Assembly: GCF_000220505.1 (NCBI RefSeq) | Contig: NZ_AFPJ01000007.1 | Coordinates: 124,001-188,000 of the forward strand | Source of the DNA: Microbulbifer agarilyticus S89 | GTDB taxonomy: Bacteria; Pseudomonadota; Gammaproteobacteria; Pseudomonadales; Cellvibrionaceae | Length of the DNA: 64,000 nucleotides | Reading direction: 5' to 3' | Shown here: one piece after another, positions 1 to 8,159 of the stretch | How positions within the stretch are numbered: the stretch's first letter is position 1 | Layout: every line of letters begins with the position of its first letter | The notes under the pieces: generated by a model | What the model was told of the DNA's origin: nothing | What the model saw: the letters and a program-made list of their open reading frames with translations, nothing else | Databases searched by the model: none | Translations under genes and position numbers: made by a program

Positions 1-1
1 C

Positions 2-1495
2 CTCTCTGGCGCCGTGTTTGAACCCACCGCCCTGAACGAACTGTTCCCCGACTGGAAAGAGCGCGGTGCGCCGCTGGAAACCCCGGTCGAAGGCGACGAT
101 ATTTACGTGCTGCGCAGCCCGGAGAAATCTATCAAGGTTCCCGGCATGCTGGTGCCCAGCACCATGCACAACGAAGGCAACTACATTATTAGCCTCGGCA
201 ACCTGACCCGCTGGCTCGCCGAGCAAGCCGAAGCGCTGGGCGTGGAGATCTTCCCGGGCTTTGCCGCTGCCGAGGTCCTGTACAACGAAGACGGTTCTGT
301 AAAAGGTATCGCAACCGGCGACATGGGCGTTGGTGCCAACGGCGAGCAAAAAGATAGCTACATGCCCGGCATGGAGCTGCATGCAAAATACACCCTGTTT
401 GCCGAAGGCTGTCGCGGACACCTGGGCAAGCAACTGATTGCCAAATACTCACTGGACGCAGATCGCGAGCCGCAACATTACGGCATCGGCATCAAGGAAA
501 TCTGGAAAGTCGACAGCAGCAAGCACCAGCAAGGCCTGGTTGTGCACACTGCAGGCTGGCCGCTGGATGAGTCCGGTTCTTCCGGCGGTGGCTTCCTGTA
601 CCACCTGGAAGATGACCAGGTCGTGGTTGGCCTGATCACCGACCTCTCCTATAGCAACCCGCATGTGAGCCCGTTCGACGAGTTCCAGCGTTACAAGCAT
701 CACCCCGTGATCAAACAGTACCTGGAAGGCGGACAGCGCGTGGCCTACGGTGCGCGTGCCATTGTAAAAGGTGGCCTGCAGTCGCAGCCCAAGATGACCT
801 TCCCCGGCGGCATGCTGATCGGAGACAACGCCGGCACCCTGAACTTTGCCAAGATCAAGGGTAACCACACCGCAATGAAGTCCGGCATGCTGGCCGCTGA
901 GTCTGTGGCCGAGGCATTGGGTGCTGAACGCGGTAGCGACGAGCTGACCGATTACGCCGAGCGCTACAAAAACAGCTGGGCATGGAAAGAGCTGCACAAG
1001 CAGCGCAATTTCGGCCCAGCGCAGCACAAGTGGGGCAACATCTTCGGCGCGGCTTATGCGTTCGTGGACATCAACCTGTTCAAGGGCAAACTGCCGTGGA
1101 CCCTGAGTGACAGCAAGGCGGACCACGCCCAGCTGAAACCCGCAGCAGACTGCAAAAAGATCGACTATCCGAAGCCGGATGGTGTGCTCAGCTTCGACAA
1201 ACTGTCTTCGGTGTTTATCTCCAACACCAACCACGAAGAAGACCAGCCGTGCCACCTGACCCTGAAAGACAGCGACATCCCGTTGAACCACAACCTGCCG
1301 ATTTACGATGAACCGGCGCAGCGCTATTGCCCTGCCGGCGTTTACGAAGTGGTAGAGGACGGTGACGGCAAGCGCTTCCAGATCAACGCACAGAACTGCG
1401 TACACTGTAAGACTTGCGACATTAAGGACCCCACCCAGAACATTGTGTGGGTGACTCCGGAAGGTGGCGGCGGCCCCAACTATCCAAACATGTAA
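2..1495 (+). CDS. Electron transfer flavoprotein-ubiquinone oxidoreductase (3' part, start outside window)
   Basis: This enzyme takes electrons from reduced ETF (fatty-acid and amino-acid oxidation) and passes them to ubiquinone at the inner membrane, using FAD and one 4Fe-4S cluster. The frame is open from base 2, reading LSGAVFEPTALNELFPDW, a segment well inside ETF-QO proteins, so the N-terminal FAD-binding part and true start lie upstream. The GTG at base 14 is an internal valine codon. The C-terminus carries the ferredoxin-like cluster region, with CPAG followed by CVHCKTC and a final GGGGPNYPNM, which is the usual ETF-QO ending. A strong terminator follows. The family call is safe. Only the missing N-terminus limits it. 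Confidence 0.95.
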   Translation, partial: LSGAVFEPTALNELFPDWKERGAPLETPVEGDDIYVLRSPEKSIKVPGMLVPSTMHNEGNYIISLGNLTRWLAEQAEALGVEIFPGFAAAEVLYNEDGSVKGIATGDMGVGANGEQKDSYMPGMELHAKYTLFAEGCRGHLGKQLIAKYSLDADREPQHYGIGIKEIWKVDSSKHQQGLVVHTAGWPLDESGSSGGGFLYHLEDDQVVVGLITDLSYSNPHVSPFDEFQRYKHHPVIKQYLEGGQRVAYGARAIVKGGLQSQPKMTFPGGMLIGDNAGTLNFAKIKGNHTAMKSGMLAAESVAEALGAERGSDELTDYAERYKNSWAWKELHKQRNFGPAQHKWGNIFGAAYAFVDINLFKGKLPWTLSDSKADHAQLKPAADCKKIDYPKPDGVLSFDKLSSVFISNTNHEEDQPCHLTLKDSDIPLNHNLPIYDEPAQRYCPAGVYEVVEDGDGKRFQINAQNCVHCKTCDIKDPTQNIVWVTPEGGGGPNYPNM

Positions 1496-1516
1496 TTGCT
1501 GAGCAGTCAGTGTATG

Positions 1517-1541
1517 GGGCGCCCAATGGGCGCCCTTTTTT
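1517..1541 (+). terminator. Intrinsic terminator of the ETF-QO gene
   Basis: GGGCGCCC, a 3-base AAT loop and GGGCGCCC form a perfect 8-bp stem, followed directly by six T residues on the plus strand. It sits 21 bases after the ETF-QO stop codon. The minus-strand side has no T-run, so it serves plus-strand transcription only. Confidence 0.9.
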
Positions 1542-1666
1542 ATTGCCTTGAATTTAACAGCCACCGATACGAAAAAAACCGGACACTGTTACCAGCGCCC
1601 GGCTCTTTAAGCATCCCTGTTGCTATAATACTTCCAGGTACTTTTTTGTTGTCGAAACCTTTCCGA

Positions 1667-4390
1667 TCAGAACTTGTACTGAGCACTCAGCGCAAAAGAC
1701 TGGCCGGGCTTTTCTTCGAATACGATCACACTGGCACGCTCAATTTCGATTGCCTCATCCAGCAGGTTCTGCATTTTAGCTTTGATGGTGATTTCTTCGG
1801 TCGGGTACCAAGAGTACGTCAGGTCCAGCGAGTGGAACGGCAGCTCATAGGCATCCGGGGCACCGTTACGGCCGGCAGCATACAGACGATCGCCGAACAC
1901 GTTGTAACCCAGGGTTGCGGTGTGACCGCCATCTGGCGAGTCAAAGCCGACCAGCATGTTAACCACATACTCGGAAGCACCGGTCATTTCACGGATCGGA
2001 TTGGTAGGCGCATCCGCTTCGGCACCGGCAACCAGCTCGGTTTCCTGGAATGTCAGGTTGCTCTGGACGAAGAAGCTGTCCATGAATTCACCCATAAAAC
2101 CAAGGCCTTTCAGCGCCTCAATTTCCACACCTGTGATCTCACCAGATTCCGCATTGATAATTTCGCGCGCAACGTTGGTATCACTAGAAGCCAATTCAAA
2201 GAACTCGATCGGATCGACAATGTCTTTGTAGAATGCGGATACGGTCAGGTTGTCACCATTGTCGAAATACCACTCACCGCGTACGTCAAAGTTGGTAATC
2301 TCAGATGGGCGCGCGTCCGGGTTACCCTTCACCTGCTCGTCGGTAATCGGGTCGATGTAGATCGCCTCAGTAATTTCACGCAGGTCCGGGCGAACCGCGG
2401 TCTTACTGGCACCGAAACGCAGCTGGAAGGTCTCCGCCCACAGCGCACCCATGTAGGTCAACGATAGAGACGGATATACCGCATCGTCACTGTACGTCGA
2501 ATCCCGGAGCACATCTTCATCTGCAGTGATCTGAGGGTCGTCAACGCTGTAACCATAGGGATTCCAGTCGAGTGCAACCTGGTTGTACTCTTCCCAGCGC
2601 GCGCCAGCGGAGGCGCGCCAGGTTTCACTCAGGGTCCAGTCAACCTTACCAAATACGGCATCGGTCAAGGTTGCTGCGATATAACTCTGGTTATTGGTAC
2701 CAGCGCGGTCAAACGCGTAGTCATTGGCCGGGTCAGTGATTTGCGCATCGCCAAACACCTGGTCCAGGCTCCCGCCTAGTGTGGCAGGATCATCAACGTT
2801 GATCGCACCAATGCGGAATTCACTCTGCTTGTAGTAGCGCGCCTTTTCGGTACGCGCGAAGCCACCGCTCAACTCCAGTGAAGAACTGGAGAACTCCAAC
2901 GGCAAGGTAGCGCTCCAACCAAAGTCTGCAACCTCATCTTCCAGCTCAGTAAAACGGAAACCGGAACTGTTTACGCCGTTGCTTACCGAAGAGCTCACTA
3001 CTTCACCCAGACTGTTGGTCAGGGTGTCCGCATTGACGGTAACCTCATTCGGAATATCGGTCTGGGCCGTGGACTCGGAATAAAACCAGTCCACTTGTAG
3101 TTCTTCAGGCGCCCAGTCAAGCAGGCCACCTGGAACCATACCTTTCGTGGCGGGGCCTAGGGTGTGAGTGCCTTGCGCCTGATTCACCAGCAGATCGCGC
3201 TCTTCATATTTCAGTGCGTATTCACGGAAACCACGGCCGTCAGACAACTGGCGGTTTTCGTTGAAGTAATCGCGAATAGAAGTATCGTCATCGGTATTGC
3301 GCAGATACAAGCTGGTCAGAGTAACTTCGTGGTCGTCGCCATAGCGCACACCCAGATTGAGGTTACCGCTCAAATCTACGGAGTACGTCGAGGTGTTCTC
3401 AACATCCACAACTTCTTCCGGCAGACCATAAGAACGCTTGACGGTCTCTTCTTCACGCCAGCGATTCTTATAAGAAGCACCCGCCAGGAAACCTACTTCC
3501 AGATCATCGGTGATGTAGAAACGGTTGCCGACGCTGCCTTTGAAATCCATATCCGGATTGCTGGAGTCTTCCTCTACTGCGATGTCGCGGTTCAAGTGCA
3601 GGGCCAGCTCACGATTGAGCTGCCTTGCGGCCGCAATTGCTTCAGAGGCTGAGGCATATTCGTTGCCTTCCTGCTCCAGCACTTCGCGAATATCCTGCAC
3701 ACCCAGCTCACCTTTAAAGCGCTGCAGCGCTTGCTCGAGCTCGACAGGCAAGGCACGAGTGCCATCGTCGGTGCCGAAGTCGTCATCGTCACCGCCGCGG
3801 TATGACAGTACATCGCCATCGGTCTCGGTGTTGGTGCCGGTACCCAACTCAATTGAGTACGTCAAACCATCGGGGATGCCCTTGGTACGGATATTAACGT
3901 TACCACCACCAAAGGTTGCCGCCTGATCGGCAGAGTAGGACTTCTGTACCGCGAGGGAGTCCACCACGGAAGTCGGGAAGATATCCAGCGGGATTACATT
4001 ACGGGTCAGATCTGGAGACGGGACAGTGGCGCCGTTCAGCGTGGTACTGGAGTAACGCTCACCCAGACCACGAACGTAGACAAACTTGTCGTTTACCAGA
4101 GACAGGCCAGCCACACGACGCAGTGCCGCAGCCACTGTAGAATCCCCTACCCGGCCAATCATTTCAGAACCGAGAATGTCGGTTACCACTTCCTCTTCCA
4201 GGCGCTCACTCACCAACATCTCTGCCGAGTCTTTCAGGCGCCCCTGAACCATGACTTCTTCAATTTGCTGAGCCTGTGGGCCAGCAATGTTATCCATTTC
4301 TACCTGCGCGAATGCGTTAGGAGCAATGACAGAGGCCGTGGCGATAGCCAAAACCAACGGCACTCTTTGAAACTTTTCGTTCTTATCCAT
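1667..4390 (-). CDS. TonB-dependent outer-membrane receptor
   Basis: A 907-residue outer-membrane gated receptor. It begins with a signal peptide (charged start, hydrophobic stretch, ending APNAFAQ near residue 29), followed by a TonB-box-like IEEVMVQG near residues 42-50. The plug domain covers roughly 55-175 and contains the typical LRRVAGLSLVNDKFVYVRGL and GERYSSTTLNG segments. A long beta-barrel follows and ends in aromatic YKF. The substrate cannot be read from sequence. It lies 109 bases downstream of a lipoprotein gene on the same strand, and the two look like a receptor/surface-lipoprotein pair. The gap holds a hairpin that could reduce read-through. ExbB/ExbD at 23.4-24.4 kb could energise it. 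A Pho-box-like site ahead of the lipoprotein gene suggests phosphate-starvation control, which is inference. Confidence 0.93.
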   Translation of the reverse strand: MDKNEKFQRVPLVLAIATASVIAPNAFAQVEMDNIAGPQAQQIEEVMVQGRLKDSAEMLVSERLEEEVVTDILGSEMIGRVGDSTVAAALRRVAGLSLVNDKFVYVRGLGERYSSTTLNGATVPSPDLTRNVIPLDIFPTSVVDSLAVQKSYSADQAATFGGGNVNIRTKGIPDGLTYSIELGTGTNTETDGDVLSYRGGDDDDFGTDDGTRALPVELEQALQRFKGELGVQDIREVLEQEGNEYASASEAIAAARQLNRELALHLNRDIAVEEDSSNPDMDFKGSVGNRFYITDDLEVGFLAGASYKNRWREEETVKRSYGLPEEVVDVENTSTYSVDLSGNLNLGVRYGDDHEVTLTSLYLRNTDDDTSIRDYFNENRQLSDGRGFREYALKYEERDLLVNQAQGTHTLGPATKGMVPGGLLDWAPEELQVDWFYSESTAQTDIPNEVTVNADTLTNSLGEVVSSSVSNGVNSSGFRFTELEDEVADFGWSATLPLEFSSSSLELSGGFARTEKARYYKQSEFRIGAINVDDPATLGGSLDQVFGDAQITDPANDYAFDRAGTNNQSYIAATLTDAVFGKVDWTLSETWRASAGARWEEYNQVALDWNPYGYSVDDPQITADEDVLRDSTYSDDAVYPSLSLTYMGALWAETFQLRFGASKTAVRPDLREITEAIYIDPITDEQVKGNPDARPSEITNFDVRGEWYFDNGDNLTVSAFYKDIVDPIEFFELASSDTNVAREIINAESGEITGVEIEALKGLGFMGEFMDSFFVQSNLTFQETELVAGAEADAPTNPIREMTGASEYVVNMLVGFDSPDGGHTATLGYNVFGDRLYAAGRNGAPDAYELPFHSLDLTYSWYPTEEITIKAKMQNLLDEAIEIERASVIVFEEKPGQSFALSAQYKF

Positions 4391-4429
4391 TTCCCAGGCC
4401 TCTAATCGTTCCTGATCTCAAAATCAAAC

Positions 4430-4464
4430 GAGGCGCCGGCTCCAGCGTGTGAAGGCGGCGCCTC
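4430..4464 (-). terminator. Hairpin between lipoprotein and TonB receptor genes (possible attenuator)
   Basis: A perfect 9-bp stem (GAGGCGCCG with CGGCGCCTC, 17-base loop) lies in the 109-base gap. On the minus strand it is followed by GTTTGATTTTG, a broken T-run. It could act as a partial terminator that makes the upstream lipoprotein more abundant than the receptor, or as an mRNA-stabilising hairpin. No promoter is obvious between it and the receptor start. Confidence 0.45.
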
Positions 4465-4499
4465 TCAGTCAGAATCTATAAACCTGACCAGCTAAGCAC

Positions 4500-6158
4500 T
4501 TACTGCTGCTCGAACCACAGCGCCTGAGCACGGCTGCCGTCGTGCAGGCCGTAAGTCCAGCCAACAGTCCAGTCGCTGTCACCAGCACTCAGAGCACCCA
4601 GGTAGGCGCGCTCGATCGGAGAGATGCCAACAGGCGCGTCGTTAACCATCATGCTGTCGGTGTCGATGGAGAATACAGACAGAGGACCTTCCAGCAGCTG
4701 CAGGCCAGTGTCGGCAGCGGCGGTCGGGTTCAGAGCGGCGCCGGCCGGCACATCGGCAAATACGTTGCCGTTCGCAACAGCCCAGGCTTCCAGTTCTTCA
4801 GCGCCAATCGGGCCACCTTTAGTCTTGTCAGCACAAGCAAAGATGTTGGAAGTGATGCTTGCTTCGGTACCAGCAGCCAGCGCAGCAGTGGTCTCGTCGC
4901 TCTCTACACGCAGACAGTAGTTACTACCTTCCACTCCATTTTCATCGGCGGCGAAGGAGCCGATAACCATAGAGTTGGTGATCGTCGGGAAGATACCTTC
5001 GCGGAAACGCCAGCCAGCGCCAGGATCGTGCGTACCTTCGCTCTGCGCGGAGATGATGCAGGTCAGACCGTCGATCACCGGACGGCTGTTCAGGCCGGCC
5101 TCGATCAGGGCGGAGTAGTCATTGGTATCTTTGTAAGAACCGATACCGTCAGACTCGATACAGTGGTTACCATCGGTTTCGCCCTGAATAACCAGTGCGT
5201 TAGTGATGGAGCCGCTCCAGCCTTCATCGATATCGATGGAGTCATCACGCACGTACATGGCCAGATAGTTTTCGAAGCTAACTGCACCACCAAACATTTC
5301 AATGCCGTCGTCGTACGTAGAGTAAACCTGCAGGTTCTTGACGATGGTGCCAGAACCAACAGAGCTGAAGGTGATGCCGTTCAGCTCGTCACCATTCGCA
5401 ACTTCCGCACCGGTGTGCTTAACGCGCACATATTCCATATGGCCGGAGCTGTCACCGTTGTTGTCACCGCCGTAGTTGGACTGATCTTTACCGGCAGCGC
5501 CTTCGGCCAGTACGTGACACTCAGAGGTGTTCATTTCAGCATCGTAGGCACACTTGTTTGTGATACCGAAACCGTTGATCACCATACCACCCCACTGCTG
5601 TACGTCTTCAGGACCTACAGTGCCCTCTACGTCAGACAGAGAAGTGAAAGTAATTGGGTCTTGCGCAGTACCCACCGCAACCAGCTGGGAACCACGGTTT
5701 ACAACCATGAACTTGGTGCTATCCGGGAATGCAACCGTTGCGCCGGCCTGCACAGTCAGCTGTGCGCCGTCACCGCCTTCAGCGATACCAGCAGCAGCCA
5801 TGGTGGTGTCGTCGTCGTAGTTGTTACCAACGAACAGGCTACCTTCAAAAAGGTGCACACCGTTTTCCAGGGCCGGAATTACCAAGTCAACAGTCAACGG
5901 GTTGCCGGAATCGACGAACGCTGCGTTGTAGCTACAGTTACCAGTCTCAGCGTTGAATTCGCCCTGCTTAACAGAACCGGCTTTTTCATAAGAGGCACAT
6001 GGGTTATCGACAACCGCGCCACCGTCACCACCGCCAGTGCTGTTATCTACGGAGTTGTCATTAGTTTCTGGAGCAATGGTAATACCGCCGCTGTCACAGC
6101 CAGCCAGAAGACCACTGATAGCAGCTGCCAGCAGCAGCTTCTTGGTTACGAGTTTCAT
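4500..6158 (-). CDS. Beta-helix-type surface lipoprotein paired with TonB receptor
   Basis: A 552-residue predicted lipoprotein. The start at 6158 is chosen because AGGGGG stands about 6 bases upstream and the protein then opens with a canonical lipoprotein signal (MKLVTKKLLL then GLLAGC, lipidated cysteine near residue 21). A longer frame from 6221 lacks this spacing. After the Cys comes a Gly/Asp/Asn-rich linker, then a body with repeated short strands, many N/D/G turns and clusters such as GSGTIVKNLQVYSTYDDGIEMFGG, which look like right-handed parallel beta-helix rungs. Similar proteins next to TonB receptors are common in marine gammaproteobacteria, but I know no settled function. Binding or delivery of a ligand to the receptor is inference. 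It is the first gene of the pair. Confidence 0.85.
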   Translation of the reverse strand: MKLVTKKLLLAAAISGLLAGCDSGGITIAPETNDNSVDNSTGGGDGGAVVDNPCASYEKAGSVKQGEFNAETGNCSYNAAFVDSGNPLTVDLVIPALENGVHLFEGSLFVGNNYDDDTTMAAAGIAEGGDGAQLTVQAGATVAFPDSTKFMVVNRGSQLVAVGTAQDPITFTSLSDVEGTVGPEDVQQWGGMVINGFGITNKCAYDAEMNTSECHVLAEGAAGKDQSNYGGDNNGDSSGHMEYVRVKHTGAEVANGDELNGITFSSVGSGTIVKNLQVYSTYDDGIEMFGGAVSFENYLAMYVRDDSIDIDEGWSGSITNALVIQGETDGNHCIESDGIGSYKDTNDYSALIEAGLNSRPVIDGLTCIISAQSEGTHDPGAGWRFREGIFPTITNSMVIGSFAADENGVEGSNYCLRVESDETTAALAAGTEASITSNIFACADKTKGGPIGAEELEAWAVANGNVFADVPAGAALNPTAAADTGLQLLEGPLSVFSIDTDSMMVNDAPVGISPIERAYLGALSAGDSDWTVGWTYGLHDGSRAQALWFEQQ

Positions 6159-6235
6159 GAATCCCCCTAACAAGGATGAAATGGATTTATCCGTAAATAA
6201 TTTTTTTAACGGCCAAAGCAATTTGGACGAAGGGG

Positions 6236-6268
6236 AGTCTAGGAATGGAGTGTTGCGAAAATGTTACG
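6236..6268 (-). promoter_or_regulatory. Candidate Pho box with -10 element upstream of lipoprotein/TonB receptor pair
   Basis: On the minus strand CGTAACA, four A/T bases and CGCAACA make two 7-mers repeated at 11-bp spacing (6268 down to 6251). Nine bases further on is TAGACT (6241-6236), a -10-like hexamer. PhoB boxes are 7-bp direct repeats separated by 4 AT-rich bases, placed about 10 bp before the -10 in place of a -35. The architecture fits; the bases deviate from the enteric CTGTCAT. The start codon is about 78 bases downstream of the -10. Confidence 0.4.
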
Positions 6269-6299
6269 AATGAAAGACGCGAATATGAAATCGAGAAAA

Positions 6300-6322
6300 A
6301 TATTTCAAATATTTTGAAATAT
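6300..6322. promoter_or_regulatory. Inverted repeat, operator-like
   Basis: ATATTTCAAA, spacer TAT, then TTTGAAATAT: a perfect 10-bp inverted repeat with 3-bp spacing. It lies about 30 bases upstream of the Pho-box-like element. The size and symmetry suit a dimeric regulator, but the AT-richness makes chance more likely than usual. Confidence 0.35.
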
Positions 6323-6491
6323 GAAATTTATGTGTCAGGGATATTTCTCCAATATTTCTAATCTATTTCAGTAAATATTATTCCGGATAAAAAATAATCG
6401 GATTTAATTTACGCGAAACATTGGATTGTATTAGTAAGAAATAAATTACAAGGCCGACGAGAGTGTGGCTGAAGATGCCCTAAGGAAGAGT

Positions 6492-7058
6492 TCAGTATTG
6501 GCCGAGCAAAAACTCTTCGCCGTTACTTTTTAACCAGAGCTGGCAGAGTTTGGCAGGAGGCTCATTTGGTTGACGCGGTTCCGCCCAGTCGATCAACTGA
6601 TAATACACATCCCTCGACATACGCCCTTCAAGCCCATCGCGGACTTCTATATAGGGAATTGGCTGAGATGGCTCACCATAAGGCTTCAGCAGAAGCGGGT
6701 GCATTTTGTCTAACGGAAGCACATCCCCGGTATTCGTGGTGAGCAATATCTGCGCACTGTCACCTTCCCCTTCCCGCGCAGCCTGGGTAATTAAAAAAGG
6801 CACATCTTCCACCACAATGCGCCACTTCTCGACGGGTGTGACCAGAAAATAATCATCACCCTCTTTCTTGAGGATACTCGCGAACAGCTTTACCAGCGGC
6901 TTGCGCTCAATTTCTGTGCCTTCATGAATCCAGTGACCATCGGTCTTGATGATCATATCCATGTCGCCGCAGAGGTCGGGGTTCCAGGAGGATACCGGAG
7001 GGTATCCCTGGAACTCGTCCTGCAATTTCTGTAACTGCTGGAATAGTGGCTCAGCCAA
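6492..7058 (-). CDS. DUF1285 family protein
   Basis: About 188 residues, the usual size of DUF1285 proteins, with the family's early segment PPVSSWNPDLCGDMDMIIK and later GxWxxEGTxIxRxxLVKLFASIL pattern. The biochemical role of DUF1285 is not established. The only ATG in the N-terminal half comes too late, so I place the start at a TTG at 7058, which overlaps the last bases of the TetR gene (ending at 7051) and implies translational coupling. A longer frame from 7160 would run entirely over the TetR 3' end and is unlikely. Family assignment is firm, the start is not. Confidence 0.85.
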   Translation of the reverse strand: MAEPLFQQLQKLQDEFQGYPPVSSWNPDLCGDMDMIIKTDGHWIHEGTEIERKPLVKLFASILKKEGDDYFLVTPVEKWRIVVEDVPFLITQAAREGEGDSAQILLTTNTGDVLPLDKMHPLLLKPYGEPSQPIPYIEVRDGLEGRMSRDVYYQLIDWAEPRQPNEPPAKLCQLWLKSNGEEFLLGQY

Positions 7059-7749
7059 AACTGCTACCCGGTGTGCCGGGCGTGTTTTGGGCAACGCCGG
7101 CGGGTTGATCCGACTCCTGGTGGCGGCGATTGGAAATGTCACCGATGTGCACACCAACATCCATGATGAACTCCATCAGTCCCTCGCGATCTTCAATAAC
7201 ATCAGAGAACGATTTGGAGTGATACAGTTCAACAGCGCCCTGTACCAGGGCCCAGTAGGTGGAGTAGTAAAAATACGGGGGGACTTTCTTCAGTACGCCC
7301 TGTTCCATGCGGCGCTCGAAGACGCGGTTGAGCGCCGAGGCGTTGGAATTACGCAGCGCATGGAGCTCAGCAATCATTTCGGGAGCCAGGTTCAGCGCAA
7401 TAATCTTTTCTTCAAGCCGCTGAAACAGCCGGTCGCGCGCAGGATCTGCCATGCGCGACTCAAAATAAGCACGTGCCGGGGCGGTAATATCACCCTGCTC
7501 TGCAGTTGCCACGGCGCTCTTCAGGCGCTCTGTGAGGGACTTCTCGTAGTCCATCAGCAGGCGCATATAGATCTCGGTCTTAGAGATAAAGTGCTTGTAT
7601 ATGGTGCCTTTACCAATGTCGACGCGTTCAGCAATCTGCTCAACGGTCACCTTCTCTTCACCATGCTCGAGCAACAGCTCCAGCGCTGCGTCCAGGATAC
7701 GCTGCTCGCGCGCACGGAACCGCTGAACCTTCTCTTTTGCCTTATCCAT
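7051..7749 (-). CDS. TetR/AcrR family transcriptional regulator
   Basis: A 232-residue one-component repressor-type regulator. The N-terminal helix-turn-helix is clear (ILDAALELLLEHGEEKVTVEQ, then IAERVDIGKGTIYKHFISK, about residues 17-57). The C-terminal half is a helical ligand/dimer domain. I choose the ATG at 7749 because AAGG lies 8 bases upstream. The longer frame starting at 7800 has no usable ribosome site, and its start falls inside a 12-bp palindrome that may be the operator. DUF1285 follows with overlapping ends. The tesB gene starts 410 bases away on the other strand, so control of fatty-acid or thioester metabolism is possible but unproven. Confidence 0.88.
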   Translation of the reverse strand: MDKAKEKVQRFRAREQRILDAALELLLEHGEEKVTVEQIAERVDIGKGTIYKHFISKTEIYMRLLMDYEKSLTERLKSAVATAEQGDITAPARAYFESRMADPARDRLFQRLEEKIIALNLAPEMIAELHALRNSNASALNRVFERRMEQGVLKKVPPYFYYSTYWALVQGAVELYHSKSFSDVIEDREGLMEFIMDVGVHIGDISNRRHQESDQPAGVAQNTPGTPGSSFG

Positions 7750-8159
7750 ACTTCCGACCTTAACTGTCCGTAAATTTGGAGACTGAAATTGACTATCCAT
7801 TCATGAATGATAGGCAATTCCCCTGCTTTGGAAAAGAAATTCGATGAAATTCGCGCCTATCACAGGATTTCGCCCCTCTCTCGCCAAGTTGGTAGAAAGA
7901 GATTCCTCAACCCGACTGACGGCAACATCAGCACTTCGGCCGGAGTTAACGGGATAACGGGGTAGCGGGATAGTAAGTCGATATAAAAAATGTAGCCGCA
8001 GCCCAAGGTCCCAGCCATACCCCGGCGGCTCGCGCATCGTATTGCTAGGCCGAATGGGAGAATGCGTAATGGCCAGGGCGCTTCGGCTTGCTATCATTCA
8101 GCGCGAACCAGACCGCGCCGCATTGGCGCTTCGTAACATTTGTTTTATTTGGGTCCCCT
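7750..8159. other. Divergent intergenic region between tetR-type gene and tesB
   Basis: About 410 bases with no convincing gene. The minus-strand frame at 7801-8097 has no family signature or ribosome site. The region must carry the promoters for both flanking genes. The one clear element is a 12-bp palindrome at 7798-7809. Confidence 0.5.
7798..7809. promoter_or_regulatory. Palindrome, candidate TetR operator
   Basis: CATTCATGAATG is a perfect 12-bp palindrome about 50 bases upstream of the chosen TetR-type start, in the divergent region shared with tesB. TetR proteins commonly bind such sites near their own promoter. Binding here is inference. Confidence 0.4.

Larger units (their letters stand above)
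6159..6491. other. AT-rich 333-bp control region, no gene
   Basis: No plausible ORF. The stretch is far richer in A+T than its surroundings. It holds a Pho-box-like direct repeat with a -10 element (6236-6268) and a 10-bp inverted repeat (6300-6322), both upstream of the lipoprotein gene on the minus strand. It also contains the short downstream flank of the DUF1285 gene. Confidence 0.6.

Noticed and set aside
449-1564. 371-residue minus-strand frame opposite the ETF-QO gene
   Set aside because: Shadow of a high-GC gene; hydrophobic, Val/Ala/Leu-rich translation with no family features and no ribosome site.
4542-6170. 542-residue plus-strand frame opposite the lipoprotein gene
   Set aside because: Mirror frame of a real lipoprotein gene; low-complexity Val/Thr/Arg translation, no start context.
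7801-8097. 98-residue minus-strand frame between TetR and tesB
   Set aside because: No ribosome site or family pattern; it ends inside the palindrome region and reads like intergenic DNA.
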